Of a stretch of 64,000 nucleotides of DNA, positions 29,801 to 40,291 are shown piece by piece; within the stretch, counting starts at the first letter, position 1; every line of letters starts with the position of its first letter. The notes beneath the pieces are model-generated. The model ran no database searches. It saw nothing but the letters and a program-made list of their open reading frames with translations, and was not told the origin of the DNA. The position numbers and the translations under genes are program-made. Source of the DNA: Chloropicon primus. Taxonomy: Eukaryota; Chlorophyta; Chloropicophyceae; Chloropicales; Chloropicaceae. Location of the stretch: positions 248,001-312,000 of the forward strand of contig CP060772.1 in NCBI GenBank assembly GCA_023205875.1. Direction: 5' to 3'.

Positions 29801-31118
29801 GTGAACGTAATAAGCATGAAGTACCTCTCCAGATAATCAATGACGACCCTCTGCAGGTTGTTCCTCTGCTTCTCCGAAGCCGCGTTGAGGAATCTTTCCC
29901 TGTAAGTAACAATTCCTTCCCTCAGGGACTGAAACTCGGCGCACGCGTCGATCACCGCGTCTATTTGCATCTTGCTGATCGTGCCCTTCTCCAGAACTCT
30001 CAGCAGGCTTCTGATGACGAGATAGTCCCCAGTCTTCAGTCTGTCCTCGAGCTCAACTTCCAGAGGAGATTGCACGTCCCTCAGGGAGGACGGCGAAAGA
30101 GCGTCCGGAGGCTGCAAAAAGGTCTCCGTGGCCCAAAACGGAACGTCGCCTTCCGAGCTCACCCTCCGCCGCACCTGCAGCAAGCTTGCCACAATCATCG
30201 CGGTCGTCGTCCTCCCCCGACCCATCTGGCAATTGAAAATGAGGGCAGCGTCCTCCGGCGCATCAATCACGTACCGGGTCAGGGTGTCGAAGTCAACCTC
30301 CTTGGGGCTTCTCTCGTCCGTCACTGGAATTCTGAAATACATCACGTTGTACCCAAAAGCCTTGCAGTCCTCGTATACCTCCCTCGGCGTCTGCACGTCG
30401 CCCGGCTCAACAGCTTCCCACGAGTTCACAAGGTCACCCTCCTCGGTCTCCTCGCACACCATGATGCCCCCGAACTTTCCGACCTCCTTGAGCACGTCCC
30501 TCTTCATTCGCTGCTCCATGTCCTCCACCCTCGCGGACGTTATCCCCGTGTACCTGCACCACACGGCGAGGGGGAAGCGGACGAACGAACAAAAGGTGCG
30601 TCGTCAGTCAGCAAAACGAAAACTTCAAGCCAATCGATGATCGATGGGAGAATCACTTACTCGACGTTTGCGAAAGGATGCTCTATCTCACGAAGCACGA
30701 AGGGCTTCCCATTGATGTACAACACGGGTTCCTCCCTCATGTTGTGCCAACAGCAGCAAGACCTCCTCGACGACGCCGTCGTCGGACCCCCACCCCCCAC
30801 CACATCACTCGGCCCCCGTAACGTCTGCTTCAGGACGTTACAAATCCCGTCAATCGTCGGGATCGCCACTCCGTACACCGGTAGCCCGTCCACCTGCCTG
30901 AAGTTTGGCGCCCCTTCTATAATAGGCCTCAACTTTTTGTTCTGGGCTCCAGGAAAGTGGTCCGACTTCAATATCGTCCCTTTTCCCAAAACGCTTCCCC
31001 GACGGCTGGAGAGCACAAAAGAATCCGACGACGGTGGCGTTCCCACCGGTGCCTCCTCGCTCTTTCCCTCCTCCGCATCCATGCTGCTGCTCGAAAGACT
31101 CTCCGCCATCATCTTCAT
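26857..31118 (-). CDS. Paladin-like protein with repeated PTP-type phosphatase domains
   Basis: Two exons, 30661-31118 and 26857-30553, joined across a 107-bp GT-AG intron (NVE/YTGIT); 1384 residues. Three repeated units each begin with a LKSDHFPG or LKEDHYPG-like segment, then a GAPNFRQVDGLPVYGVAIPT-like segment and a REEPVIYLNGKPHALRE-like segment. Two units carry a CX5R(T) phosphatase loop: NCQMGRGRTTTAM and NCQGGAGRTTTGM. In the third unit the matching place reads LSHTGIGMGVRH, where Ser replaces Cys, so that domain is probably inactive. The family is related to paladin and to PTP-like inositol polyphosphate phosphatases (phytases); substrate here is inferred to be inositol phosphate, phosphoinositide or protein. 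No signal peptide is visible; cytosolic location is likely. Confidence 0.87.
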
Positions 31119-31820
31119 GCTGACAAGATGATGATGATGATGTTGTTGTTGTTGATGATGATGATGATGGTGAACTGCTTCGCTCCGTCTCACTTCGATG
31201 CGAGGGAAGGAACGAGAGACGAATGAGGTGAAGACAGGAAGCTTCTCTTCCACGTGCCGTGATCGTCCCTCTCCCTCTTGAGACCCTGCGCTCGGGACCG
31301 TCACCCTCTGCCTCTCCTCTTCTCGAGACAAGGCCTCAAAGCCACTTGCTCTTCGTAGAAGAAAATCCTCACCACTGGGTCAAATCTTACAAGCAAGCAC
31401 TCGAAAGAAAGATAAAGAGACGAAGATTCCTCCTGTCGTATCCTTCTCCTCCCGTTACCCCTCCGCTCGCCTCCCCTCCTCCTCCTCTCTCTCTCTCTCT
31501 CTCTCTCAAAAACAAAAACGCTTTTCTCGAGTTCAGATTTGAACTTTTGTTTTTAACCTTGGATTGTTTGTTTGTGTGGTCGGAGGAGGAGGAAGCGTAC
31601 ATCGTAGTTTGGAGGACGTTTCTTGCGCTTTAGGGGGGTTCAAAAAGCGCAGGGACCCGGACCACGCCAAACTACGTCTCAAGAGCTTTCCAAAGAGCCC
31701 TCCCTTGACCCTTTTGGCGTCCGGGAAGGGTCGAGGCTCGACGACCTCGCTCAAAAAGTAACGTACGAGAGAGCGTTGGGGCGGATTGGGGACACCGTAG
31801 GTTCTCGGGCGTCGGCAACG
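31119..31820. other. Divergent intergenic region between paladin-like gene and secreted orphan
   Basis: No coding sequence. ATG/GTT trinucleotide repeats occupy 31129-31170, a CT tract is at 31486-31507, one dispersed palindromic element in reverse orientation is at 31676-31711 and a GTAACG word is at 31758. Confidence 0.6.
31676..31711 (-). promoter_or_regulatory. Dispersed palindromic element, reverse copy
   Basis: GAGCTTTCCAAAGAGCCCTC followed by CCTTGACC. It is 110 bp upstream of the plus-strand ATG at 31821 and within the divergent promoter region. Its surroundings (GGACGCCAAAAGGGTCAAGG on the other strand) also resemble the copy near 54141. Confidence 0.5.
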
Positions 31821-33194
31821 ATGAGGTTGACTTCTAAGGCTGGAGTATGCCTCCTGTTGGTAGTTTTACTCGTCGCCGCGGCCTCGTCGCCGCATCTCGT
31901 GGCTTGCCAAAGTCCTCCCAAGCCCTCCGAGGAGGCCTTGTCCCAGCAGCAGCAGCAGCAGCAGGAGCAGGACAAGAAGGCGGCAGTCGAGGAGACGCCA
32001 GCCAGGAAGACGCCAGCCAGGAAGACGCCAGCCAGGAAGACGCCAGCCAAGAAGCGGACTGGCGGCGAGAACGTCCTGTTCAAGTTCGTCTTCGAAACAA
32101 AGGGGAAGAACATCATGTTTGACGCGGGCTCCATCAAAAGATTCTCGACGATGGCGACGGACTTTCTTCAGTCAGGGTTCTCGCCCTCCCCGCCGTGCTC
32201 GAGTGCCATCTTGGCCGCCACGTCCAACTGCGCTTGGGAGATAGACACCCTTGGGGACGACATGCTGGCGGTGAGAGGCAGCATCAACCTCCTGGCGGAG
32301 GCCCTCCTGGAGGGGGGAGTCCCGAGGGAGGTCCTGTTCGAGGAGATGAGGAGACAGCTTTCCGTGGCGAGCATCGAACCGAAGAAGGCCGTGTCCTCCT
32401 TCTCGGACAGGTCCACGGAGGTGGTCGGGTCCATGGGCCCGGAGGTGGTGCAAGCTGGCCCGGGGTCCGTCGTGCTAGGGGTGTCGGAGGACCCAGAGGG
32501 GCTCAACGGCCCCGGCATCGCGGGGGTGGGGCAGGAGGCCACCGACGACGTAGCCGCTTTGGCCGCCGTGGGAATCGATTTGGGAAGGAGGCTAAGGGAG
32601 GCCATGGTCTACATGATGAGGGAAGAGGGGCGAGATTTGGTGATCCCTGATCTCGGAGTCCTGGTGTCGGGATACGTTTACCCGGGCGAGAATGTCGTTA
32701 CCCCTGATATTTACGACCTCATTGCCGCCAGTGCGTCTGTGAGAGAGGCGTGCTGCTCGAGCGTGAACACTCTCCTCCGCTACTCGACCTGCTTGTGCGA
32801 CAAAGGCCCGCTGGGAATCTTTCTGAAGAGCAGTTGGGGGGAGGTGGACCCCAAGTCCAGGGCGGCTTTCAAGTCCATCAGCGAGGCGAAGTGCAAGGGA
32901 ATCATCACTCTGCCGGCGAACTTTCAGAGCATGGATTCCCTGGGGGAGCTCGATGAGACGAAGGTCTGCAAGTGCAAAACTCTCTTGGAACGCCTGGAAG
33001 GCGAAGCTAGGAGGGCGATGGGGGACCAGCAGACCAGCATGCCGTCGCCGATGCAGGGCATACAGCCTTTGGACGCCCCCCTGCGGTTCGAGAGCTTGGC
33101 ATCCGCAAGGAGTTTCTTCACCGAGCAGCGGATCGACAACACGGGCGGGGGGGACGACGAGACCGCAAGGTTGATCCGGGAGACGTGCACTTGA
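31821..33194 (+). CDS. Secreted protein of unknown function with TPARK repeats
   Basis: Single exon, 457 residues from ATG 31821. A clear signal peptide (GVCLLLVVLLVAAASSPHLVAC) is followed by a Gln-rich stretch and four tandem copies of KTPAR/KTPAK (DNA repeat GCCAGCCAGGAAGAC at 31988-32055). The folded part has many cysteines in its second half, including REACCSS, YSTCLCDKG, SEAKCKG and KVCKCKTLLERLEG, suggesting disulfide bonds. I recognise no family. Secretion and an extracellular or wall role are inferred from the signal and cysteines. The gene shares a divergent promoter with the paladin-like gene. Confidence 0.8.
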   Translation: MRLTSKAGVCLLLVVLLVAAASSPHLVACQSPPKPSEEALSQQQQQQQEQDKKAAVEETPARKTPARKTPARKTPAKKRTGGENVLFKFVFETKGKNIMFDAGSIKRFSTMATDFLQSGFSPSPPCSSAILAATSNCAWEIDTLGDDMLAVRGSINLLAEALLEGGVPREVLFEEMRRQLSVASIEPKKAVSSFSDRSTEVVGSMGPEVVQAGPGSVVLGVSEDPEGLNGPGIAGVGQEATDDVAALAAVGIDLGRRLREAMVYMMREEGRDLVIPDLGVLVSGYVYPGENVVTPDIYDLIAASASVREACCSSVNTLLRYSTCLCDKGPLGIFLKSSWGEVDPKSRAAFKSISEAKCKGIITLPANFQSMDSLGELDETKVCKCKTLLERLEGEARRAMGDQQTSMPSPMQGIQPLDAPLRFESLASARSFFTEQRIDNTGGGDDETARLIRETCT

Positions 33195-33542
33195 GAGAGG
33201 GACGGGGAGAGAGAGAGAGAGAGAGAGAGAGGGAAGCAGCAAGCAGAGGACGAAACGGGCTATCCCATGCGTGTAACGATAGACATTACCTTGATTTACC
33301 CAAAAGCACTGTCAACCGCTCTTCACCACCACCCACCACCTTCCTCCCCCTCAAGCAAGTGAGGACTCTTTGGAAAGAGCAAGAGCAAGGGAAAGAGAAC
33401 ATGGTGATGATGATGCCCTCCCCTCCATCGCAATCATCCACCAGCCCTCCTCCTCTGATGAGATGAGAAGGACGAGAGAGAGAGAGAGAGAAGGCATCAC
33501 TGAAGCGGAGGGAGTGGTCGATGACATGAGGAGGGGAAGGAG
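33195..33542. other. Short intergenic region with element copy
   Basis: Holds GA tracts (33210-33231, 33474-33491) and one copy of the dispersed palindromic element in forward orientation (33356-33390). No gene seen. Confidence 0.6.
33356..33390 (+). promoter_or_regulatory. Dispersed palindromic element, forward copy
   Basis: CAAGTGAGGACTCTTTGGAA then AGAGCAAGAGCAAGG. It is nearly identical to the reverse complement of 48501-48534. It lies about 155 bp upstream of the plus-strand start at 33543. Confidence 0.55.
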
Positions 33543-34387
33543 ATGAGGAGCGAGAGGGATGCTCAGGAGGACCTTGCTCGTGCGGTGGACCAAGGAGACT
33601 TCATAACCGTCGAGGACCTCATCCTTTCTCAAGGAAATGAGCTTGACCTCGATGCTTCCGATGTGTGGGGAAGTCCATTGCTGTGCAGAGCGGCTCGAAG
33701 GGATGATGACGGTGGAAGGAGGATTGTGAAACTGCTTTGCGATAATGGCTGCGACATCGCGGCAGTTGATTACGGTAAGGGAAATAAAAATGAATCACGA
33801 AAGAGAACTCGATTCCAACCGTCTTTCCATCCATCCAATCCAGAAACCAACCATTAGCCAGAGGATGGATGGATGGTTGGATTGGATGGAGTGGCTAGTC
33901 TCTCACTTTTGCTGAAGGATTCGATTGGATTGGATCGTCATTCCTCGTGCCGTGTTGCTGATCGGATGGCTTGTCTTGTTCGTTTCTGCTCTCAGGAAAG
34001 TTGAGAACGACGGCACTTCATGCTGCTTGCCTTCGAGGCGATGTGCACTGTGTCGAGATCATTCTCCAAGGGATTGTGAATTCAAGAGGAAGGTTTGACC
34101 TGAACGCAATCCTTCAAACGATGCCGTGGTCTGGACGAAGTTGGCACGAGCTCGTCCACAAGCATGTGGATAAGCGGGAGACAGAGGAAGGTCTTGTGGG
34201 ACAAAGCTTTGTGGTGATGGCAATTACCAAGCCTGATTTCTCAAGAGAGACTGCAAAGTTTTTTCCGAAAAAGCTCAAGTTTGCTGCACAAACGCTTCTT
34301 TGCATTGCCGACAGGATCTCCCTGAACGAGGACCTTGTCCTGATGATACTGACGCGAGCCGCGTACCCGCTCTCCTCGTGGCTTTGA
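33543..34387 (+). CDS. Small ankyrin-repeat protein
   Basis: Two exons, 33543-33774 and 33996-34387, with a 221-bp GT-AG intron (VDYG/KLRTT); 207 residues. RAVDQGDFITVEDLILSQG, SPLLCRAARRDDDG with RRIVKLLCDNGCDIAAVDYG, and TTALHAACLRGDVHCVEIIL are consecutive ankyrin repeats. The C-terminal half (from about residue 110) is less repeat-like and not recognised. Such proteins bind other proteins; no specific role can be given. The gene converges on VPS51 with about 70 bp between the stops. Confidence 0.75.
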
Positions 34388-34459
34388 CTTGTTCTCTGCT
34401 AACGTGTTGTGTGTTGTTGTGTATATTAAAGATTAAGATCCGATCGTCGTTGCCGTCCG

Positions 34460-36742
34460 TTACACTTCCTCGATGCACCTGTCGACCAACGCAGACTGCG
34501 CCTCGTCCAAAAGAAATTCCACGACGTTGTCCTCTCCCAATATTTTCTCCCTTAGCTCTGACCTGAGGTACACCAGCGAGACCTGAATCAACTTGTGAGC
34601 CTTGAGGTTCATGGAGGACAGCCTGATGCACTCGATGAGAGACTTGATGGCAATCTTCGTGATCCCGCAAAGGATCGCACCTCTCTCGGCGTCCACCTTG
34701 GCGCCGAAGATCTGGATCTTCTCGGCAAAAAGTCGATCCACGTTCCTTTCCACCCTGCTCGTAGACGGGTTTCTCTGGTGCTGCTCCTTGGAGAGGGCCA
34801 TCTTTCTACTATCCTCGCTGATGACTTGGCTGACGACCGCCTCGATGGCCCGGATGTCCTCGCAAATCTTTTTGAAGACCGGGTAGACCTCCTCCGCTTC
34901 GTGCTCGTACGACAGCCAGTCGAACTTCTCCAGCATGCTGATCCGGATCAGTTGGCTCAGACCTCTGCCCTTCAACGCCACGTACTTCTCCAGGTGGAAG
35001 TCGGACAGGCTTGCGAAGCTCTCCACCAAGGCCCGCCTTCTGCTGTCCCGCTCGCTCGCCTGCCCGCCCCGAACAAAGACGTTCCCCAGCACCTTCTCCG
35101 TGTAAGGGACGAGGACGTCGGCGTAATTGGTTGCTAACCGAGAGAAGAACAGGGAGTCCTCCTCACTCTTCCTCTCGGGAGATTCCAAAGTCCTCAGGCC
35201 TGCCTCAATCGACAGCAGGGTCTGGTTGCAGCCCTCTTCGACGAGCATGACAAACGCATCCTGCCAGTGCCCAATCAAAGTGGACCCGTCCCTTTGAAGA
35301 CCCTGCATGTCAACCAAAAACTTTTCCACGGCCTTGCACAGGCTGTCTGTCACTCGCTGCAGGTTGGACGACATCGTGCCCTCACCCGATGACCCAAAGC
35401 TGGTCGATCTCTCCATAAGCGCTTTCTCGAGCTCCATGAACTTGCCGCCAACGTAATTCCTCAGCGAGCATTCGATGCTGCCAAGTATTCCCTGATGAAT
35501 CTCGTCGAATTGCCTAAAGTTCCTCTGAACGGTCTCAAACGTCTTGTCGATCGTCGTCAAAACTTCCAGCAAGACTTTGGGGCTCACCAAACTCTTCACG
35601 GGGTGGGTCAGCACGAACTTCTTCGTCGTCGCCACTGCGCTCGAAAGAACTGTCTCCAAAATCTTGTCAAATTTTCCGGCGTTGTCCACAGCCACTGCCA
35701 TGCCCTCTCCTTCGCTCAAGAACATGCCCCTGTACTGCTGTTGCAGCTTAAGAGCGGACGGAATGAACGAAGCCTCCAACGTTGAGAATGACTCTACCAC
35801 CTCGGACGCCGGCGGCTCGGCGGTTTGAGGGAGGTTCCCCATGCAGCCGTATTCTTCCAAAACCTTTGTCGCTTTCGAAGCGATGTCCTCCAGCTGAACC
35901 TTCGAGCTAGACAAGAAGGCGTCCTCGAGCTCCGTCACCGTCTCGCCTAGCTGTCTCAGGAAGTTGATCACGTCAACGTTGTTGTCGGGATCACTCCTCA
36001 GCTTCTCCTTGAGCAGGCCCACCAACTCCTTCTGGCAATCCTCCATCTCACCCTTCACCTGCGACAACGCCGCATTCCCCTCATTCGCATGCATCTCCAG
36101 GAAAGGCTTCGACGACGAAACGTACTTCACTGCCACGCCAAGAGCCCCCCTCTCCATACTCAGCCTGCACTTTTGAGGCAGTTCGAACACCTCGTTCAGC
36201 TTCGACATGACATCCCTCACCGTGTTCAGCTCGTCGAACCTCGCACGCCTCATCTCCATCTTCCCATCCACAACAGCATTCTTCTCCGCAATTGTTTTGA
36301 TCTTGTCCTTCACCAAGCTCATCTTCGTCTCCATGCCGTCTACCTTGGTTCTCATGTTCCTTATCGTGTCCGTCGCAGCGATGAACTTGGAATAGTTCTC
36401 GTACACGAGCGACTGCAGTTCCCCATCACATTGCTTCACTTCACTCTGAAGCTTCACCTCCCGATCAAGAAGCTCGTCCAATCGCGTCTGCTCCAGCAAC
36501 CGATGAAAGTAACTCGAACAATCGAAGTTGTCACTATCCAAGTTCACCTTTCCCTTGGCATGACTTGGCCTCTCTCTCTGTCCTTGGCCAACATAACCAT
36601 CACCTTCACCACCTCCGCTTTCGCCGTCCTCGCCGTCTAGCGAATAGTACGATGCCAGGAGTGACCGCACCCTCTGTGCCTTCTCGTCGAGGTCTTTCCC
36701 TGACGATGGACTCGGTGAAGGGCTCGCCATCCCTCTGTCCAT
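34460..36742 (-). CDS. VPS51: VPS51, subunit of GARP/EARP tethering complexes
   Basis: Single exon, 760 residues. After a Ser/Gly-rich leader comes the diagnostic Vps51 segment NFDCSSYFHRLLEQTRLDEL with ELQSLVYENYSKFIAATDTI and MRTKVDGMETKM, followed by a long helical rod (DFLQQLG-like FLRQLGETVTELEDAFLSS). The C-terminal part ends FLLDEAQSALVDRCIEEV. The family forms part of the GARP complex (with VPS52, VPS53, VPS54) that tethers endosome-derived vesicles to the trans-Golgi, and of EARP at recycling endosomes. Length is close to plant VPS51. A dispersed palindromic element lies about 90 bp upstream (36833-36867). Confidence 0.9.
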   Translation of the reverse strand: MDRGMASPSPSPSSGKDLDEKAQRVRSLLASYYSLDGEDGESGGGEGDGYVGQGQRERPSHAKGKVNLDSDNFDCSSYFHRLLEQTRLDELLDREVKLQSEVKQCDGELQSLVYENYSKFIAATDTIRNMRTKVDGMETKMSLVKDKIKTIAEKNAVVDGKMEMRRARFDELNTVRDVMSKLNEVFELPQKCRLSMERGALGVAVKYVSSSKPFLEMHANEGNAALSQVKGEMEDCQKELVGLLKEKLRSDPDNNVDVINFLRQLGETVTELEDAFLSSSKVQLEDIASKATKVLEEYGCMGNLPQTAEPPASEVVESFSTLEASFIPSALKLQQQYRGMFLSEGEGMAVAVDNAGKFDKILETVLSSAVATTKKFVLTHPVKSLVSPKVLLEVLTTIDKTFETVQRNFRQFDEIHQGILGSIECSLRNYVGGKFMELEKALMERSTSFGSSGEGTMSSNLQRVTDSLCKAVEKFLVDMQGLQRDGSTLIGHWQDAFVMLVEEGCNQTLLSIEAGLRTLESPERKSEEDSLFFSRLATNYADVLVPYTEKVLGNVFVRGGQASERDSRRRALVESFASLSDFHLEKYVALKGRGLSQLIRISMLEKFDWLSYEHEAEEVYPVFKKICEDIRAIEAVVSQVISEDSRKMALSKEQHQRNPSTSRVERNVDRLFAEKIQIFGAKVDAERGAILCGITKIAIKSLIECIRLSSMNLKAHKLIQVSLVYLRSELREKILGEDNVVEFLLDEAQSALVDRCIEEV

Positions 36743-37309
36743 TCAGCATCAACAGCAACAAACGAAACACGAAACCATGATGGAGGAAGCTTTCAGTCTC
36801 AGCACTCGACTCAAATGGGAGAGAAACAGATCGAGTGAGGTGTCGTTCGAAAGATCATGTGAAGACGCATCTTTTGGTCTCATCGCCTTCCCTTGGCATC
36901 TCCCTTGGCGCCGACTACGCCCTTTGGTAACTCACCTCTTTGCCCTTTTCCTTCCTCGACCTCGCTCTCCTCAAAATCTGAGGGCAGCAAGCAGACGAGC
37001 GATTGAGAGAGAGAGAGAGAGAGAGAGGAGAGAGCGATGCGTGCGTTGGTGAAGGAGGGGAGTAATGGAGTGGAGAGTGGTTCAGGTGGAAGATTCATCG
37101 TCTTAACTTTCCAATGAGCATTCACTTAAAAGGAATGGAGCAGTGCACGAGGGATGGAGAAGTAGCTTTTGATTCTGTTGACTCTGGATGGGGGAGAACA
37201 CGCCGGACCAGCCGGCGGATGTGGACTGTGTCTTGGAATGAAAGTGTGAACTCTTCTAAGCTTATTGTTTGTCCGTGTGTGTGTGTGTGTGTGTGTGTGT
37301 GCTGAACAC
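36743..37309. other. Intergenic region between VPS51 start and phosphoglycerate mutase end
   Basis: No coding sequence. One dispersed palindromic element (36833-36867), a GA tract (37005-37028) and a GT tract (37275-37300) are visible. The right part is the 3' UTR of the phosphoglycerate mutase gene. Confidence 0.6.
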
Positions 37310-39144
37310 TCAAGCGTCGATCAGGGTTGGCTCGTAATCGCTTGGAGCCTCGTAGCCACAAAGGTTGATGAAAGTCGCAGTGATGCTGGCGATTCCCGCC
37401 TTTGGAAGGTCCTCCCTCATCTTCACGCTATCCTTCAAGCCGGCCCCTCCGACAGCAACCATCACAGGAGCAAGGGTGTGGGAAGTGAGGGCCATGTTGT
37501 TCCCATCCGCGTCCGTCAGGGGCTGCCCAGTCTTCTTGTTCCTCTGCACCATGTCGTCCGCATTCCCGTGGTCACTGCAAACGAGGTAAACCCCCCCGAG
37601 CTTGTCGACCTCCGCGAGGAGCTCTCCGAGACACTTGTCGCAGGTCTCGCAAGCCCTGATCGTAGCCTCGAGGGACCCGGTGTGACCGACCATGTCCGGG
37701 CTGGCATAGTTGATCCTCAGGAGGTCGTAACGGCCGCTCTTGAGCGCGGCGATGCCGGCCTCCGTGATCTCCCTGGTCTTCATGTCCGGCTTCTCGTTGA
37801 AGGGGCACTTGTCAGAGGGAATCTCCACGTAAGTCTCCCTCTTCTCGTCGAAATAGCCGCTCCTGTTGCCGTTCCAAAAGAATGTGACGTGACCGAACTT
37901 CTGGGTCTCGCTGCACGCGAAAATCGACAAGCCGTTCTTCACCATGTACTCGCCGCTCGTCTTCTCGATGAAAGGTGGAGGCACGAGGTAGTTCGCGGGA
38001 AGCTTCAAGTCGCCGTCGTACTGCAGCATGCCGGCGAACTTGAGGTTCTTTGGGTAGCGGACTCGGTCGAAACTGGTAAAGTTCTCGTACTCAAAGGCCT
38101 TGCTGATCTCGACCATCCTGTCCGATCTGTAGTTGAAGAGCACGACGGCGTCGTTGTCCTGGATCGTTCCAACCGCGTCGCCGGTCTTCTCGTCCACGAT
38201 GACAAAGGGCTCAAGGAACTGGTCGTTCGCCTTTGGGAGCTTCCTGAGCTCGGTCACCGCTTCCACGGCGCTGGTGAACTTGTGCGGCGCCTCTCCGAGG
38301 ACGTGGGCCTTCCAGCCCCTCTCCACGATGCCCCAGTCCGCCTCGTACCTGTCCATGGTGACGTGCATCCTCCCCCCACCAGAAGCGATGAGAGCGTCGC
38401 AGCCCTTGGCCCTGAGATCCTCCAAGTCCTTCTCCAACTGACCGACAAACTCGATGCTCGTTCCGTCGGGCACGTCCCTTCCATCCGTCAGAACGTGGAG
38501 CCTGATTCTCTTCGCCCCGGCCTCGAAGGACCCTCGGAAAAGCTGCTTGAGCTGCTCGTACCGGGCGTGAACTCCTCCGTTGCTCAGCAGCCCAATGAGG
38601 TGAAGGGTTCCTCCGGCAACGAAAGCTTGCTTGACGTGGTTAAAGCCGTCGCCCTTGAAGAGATCGCCGGACTCCAACGCAGCATCCACCAGGCTCGCGC
38701 CTTGCTTGTACACCTTTCCAGAGCCTGAAAGGAGGGGGAGGAGACAGACAGAAAGAGAGAGAGACAGAGAGAGAAGGGAAGGGAAGAGGGTCAGAACACG
38801 GAAGGCCTGTGGGGTGGAGTCTGGGAGAGAGATCGTTTAAGAAAGGACAACGACGACGACGACGGCATACCTATGGCGTTGTGGCCAACCTCGCTGTTGC
38901 CCATGTCATCATCAGAGGGCAGCCCAACCCAAGTCCCATGAGCCTGAACAAATCTGCAACGTTGTGCATTGGCACGAAGCTTATCCACGTTTGGTGTCCT
39001 CGCACTATGCACCGCGTTGTACTGGTCCTTGTGCTTGTTCTCCCCGAACCCGTCAAGTATGCAAACCACGCAAGGCTTCCCCCTGGGCAAAACGGAGTGA
39101 GGCTTGAGCTTGAACTCCTCCGGACAATTCAATCCATCTGCCAT
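37310..39144 (-). CDS. 2,3-bisphosphoglycerate-independent phosphoglycerate mutase
   Basis: Two exons, 38871-39144 and 37310-38724, joined across a 146-bp GT-AG intron (HNAIG/SGKV); 562 residues. The enzyme interconverts 3- and 2-phosphoglycerate in glycolysis. The metal-binding and catalytic motifs are intact: CVVCILDGFGEN, LPSDDDMGNSEVGHNAIG with the phosphoserine nucleophile, HVLTDGRDVPDGT, FNYRSDRMVEISKA, INYASPDMVGHTG and VCSDHGNADDM. Length and sequence match the cytosolic plant-type iPGAM. No transit peptide is evident at the N-terminus (MADGLNCPEEFKL). The intron carries a GA tract that reads as a polypyrimidine tract on the coding strand. Confidence 0.96.
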
Positions 39145-40291
39145 CCTCAATCAAATGATGAAACCTCCTTGGCTGAGTCATGAGCCAAAGCATGAAACCA
39201 GAAACAAACAACACAAAACGCTTTTTAGTTTTTTTTTCCTGTGCGAAAAAAAGGGAACAAACGGGAGGATGAGTCATGTCTCGCGCTCGAGCGTTACGCG
39301 GATGTTCCATTTCGTAACGCTTCGGGAACACGTACCTCGATGTGCGTTGTGCGTTGGTGCTTGTGGGTTCACTGCTTCCTGTTGGGTTTTGTGATGGAGG
39401 AAAGAAGAAGAGAGAAGAGACCATTCGGTCAACAACAACAACAAAAAAAAAAACAAAGCCAGTGATGGTAGGCATGCGACAGGTCGTTGGAAAGATCTCG
39501 AGATGGTGGATCGAATCCTACGACTCCCTCTGTCTCTCCTCCAATAACTCGACCGCTGCGCCTCTCAGTAACAAACTCACTCACTCACTCTTCAACCGCC
39601 GACGGACGCACGTGCGCTTTATCCTGTTAGTTTCACATTTGCTTGTAGTACTATTCTTTGTACGACTACGAAGGGCGCGCCATTTTTACGACAGAAAACC
39701 GAAGCGATCGATCGGTCGGGAGAGAGAGAGAGAAGGAGGGAGAAGGGAGGACGAGGACGAGGAGGAGGGTGGCGAAGGGTTCGGCAAAAGGAAGCTTCTT
39801 GTCCCGATCTTTCTTTTAAGCCCTCGATTGAAGATTTTGGCGTCCTGTGGAGGATTTGGAACCCAAGGGAGGACGAGGTGCGTACGATGATCCCCATTCT
39901 CCAGAGAAAGAGAGAGGACGAGGAGGACGAGAAGGACGAGGAGGAGGGGAGCGAGGGTTACGTTTGATCGATCGTTTGTCTCTTGATCTTTCGATCGATT
40001 ACTCGCACGAAGCGAACGACGCTTTGGCGGATCTTTGGAGAGATGAGACTCGAAACAAACTTTTCTTCTAACAACACCCTGCATGCATTTCCTCTCTCTC
40101 TCTCCCTTTGTCTCTGTGTGTGTGTGTGTGTGTTCCAAACCAGAGAACGTACTTCATGTAACGGCAGAACGAGCGTTACGTTTTCGAGGAGATTTTTTTT
40201 GTTTGGAATTCTTTTCTCCCCGGTGCTTTGTGGTGGTAGTTGAGCCATCGTCATCGTCATCATCGTCGTCATCATCGTCCAAGGTGAGGTC
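39145..40291. other. Divergent intergenic region between phosphoglycerate mutase and CABIN1-like gene
   Basis: No coding sequence recognised. Two GCGTTACG words face each other at 39291 and 39313, another is at 40173, and a copy of the dispersed element is at 39481-39505 (GGTCGTTGGAAAGATCTCGA). Also AG tracts (39720-39733), GGACGAGG runs (39914-39945) and a GT tract (40117-40131). AAGGTGAGG just before the ATG may be a leader splice donor. Confidence 0.55.

Noticed and set aside
39342-39890. Plus-strand 182-codon frame upstream of the CABIN1-like gene
   Set aside because: Low-complexity and basic, no domain, overlaps promoter words; likely leader or non-coding.
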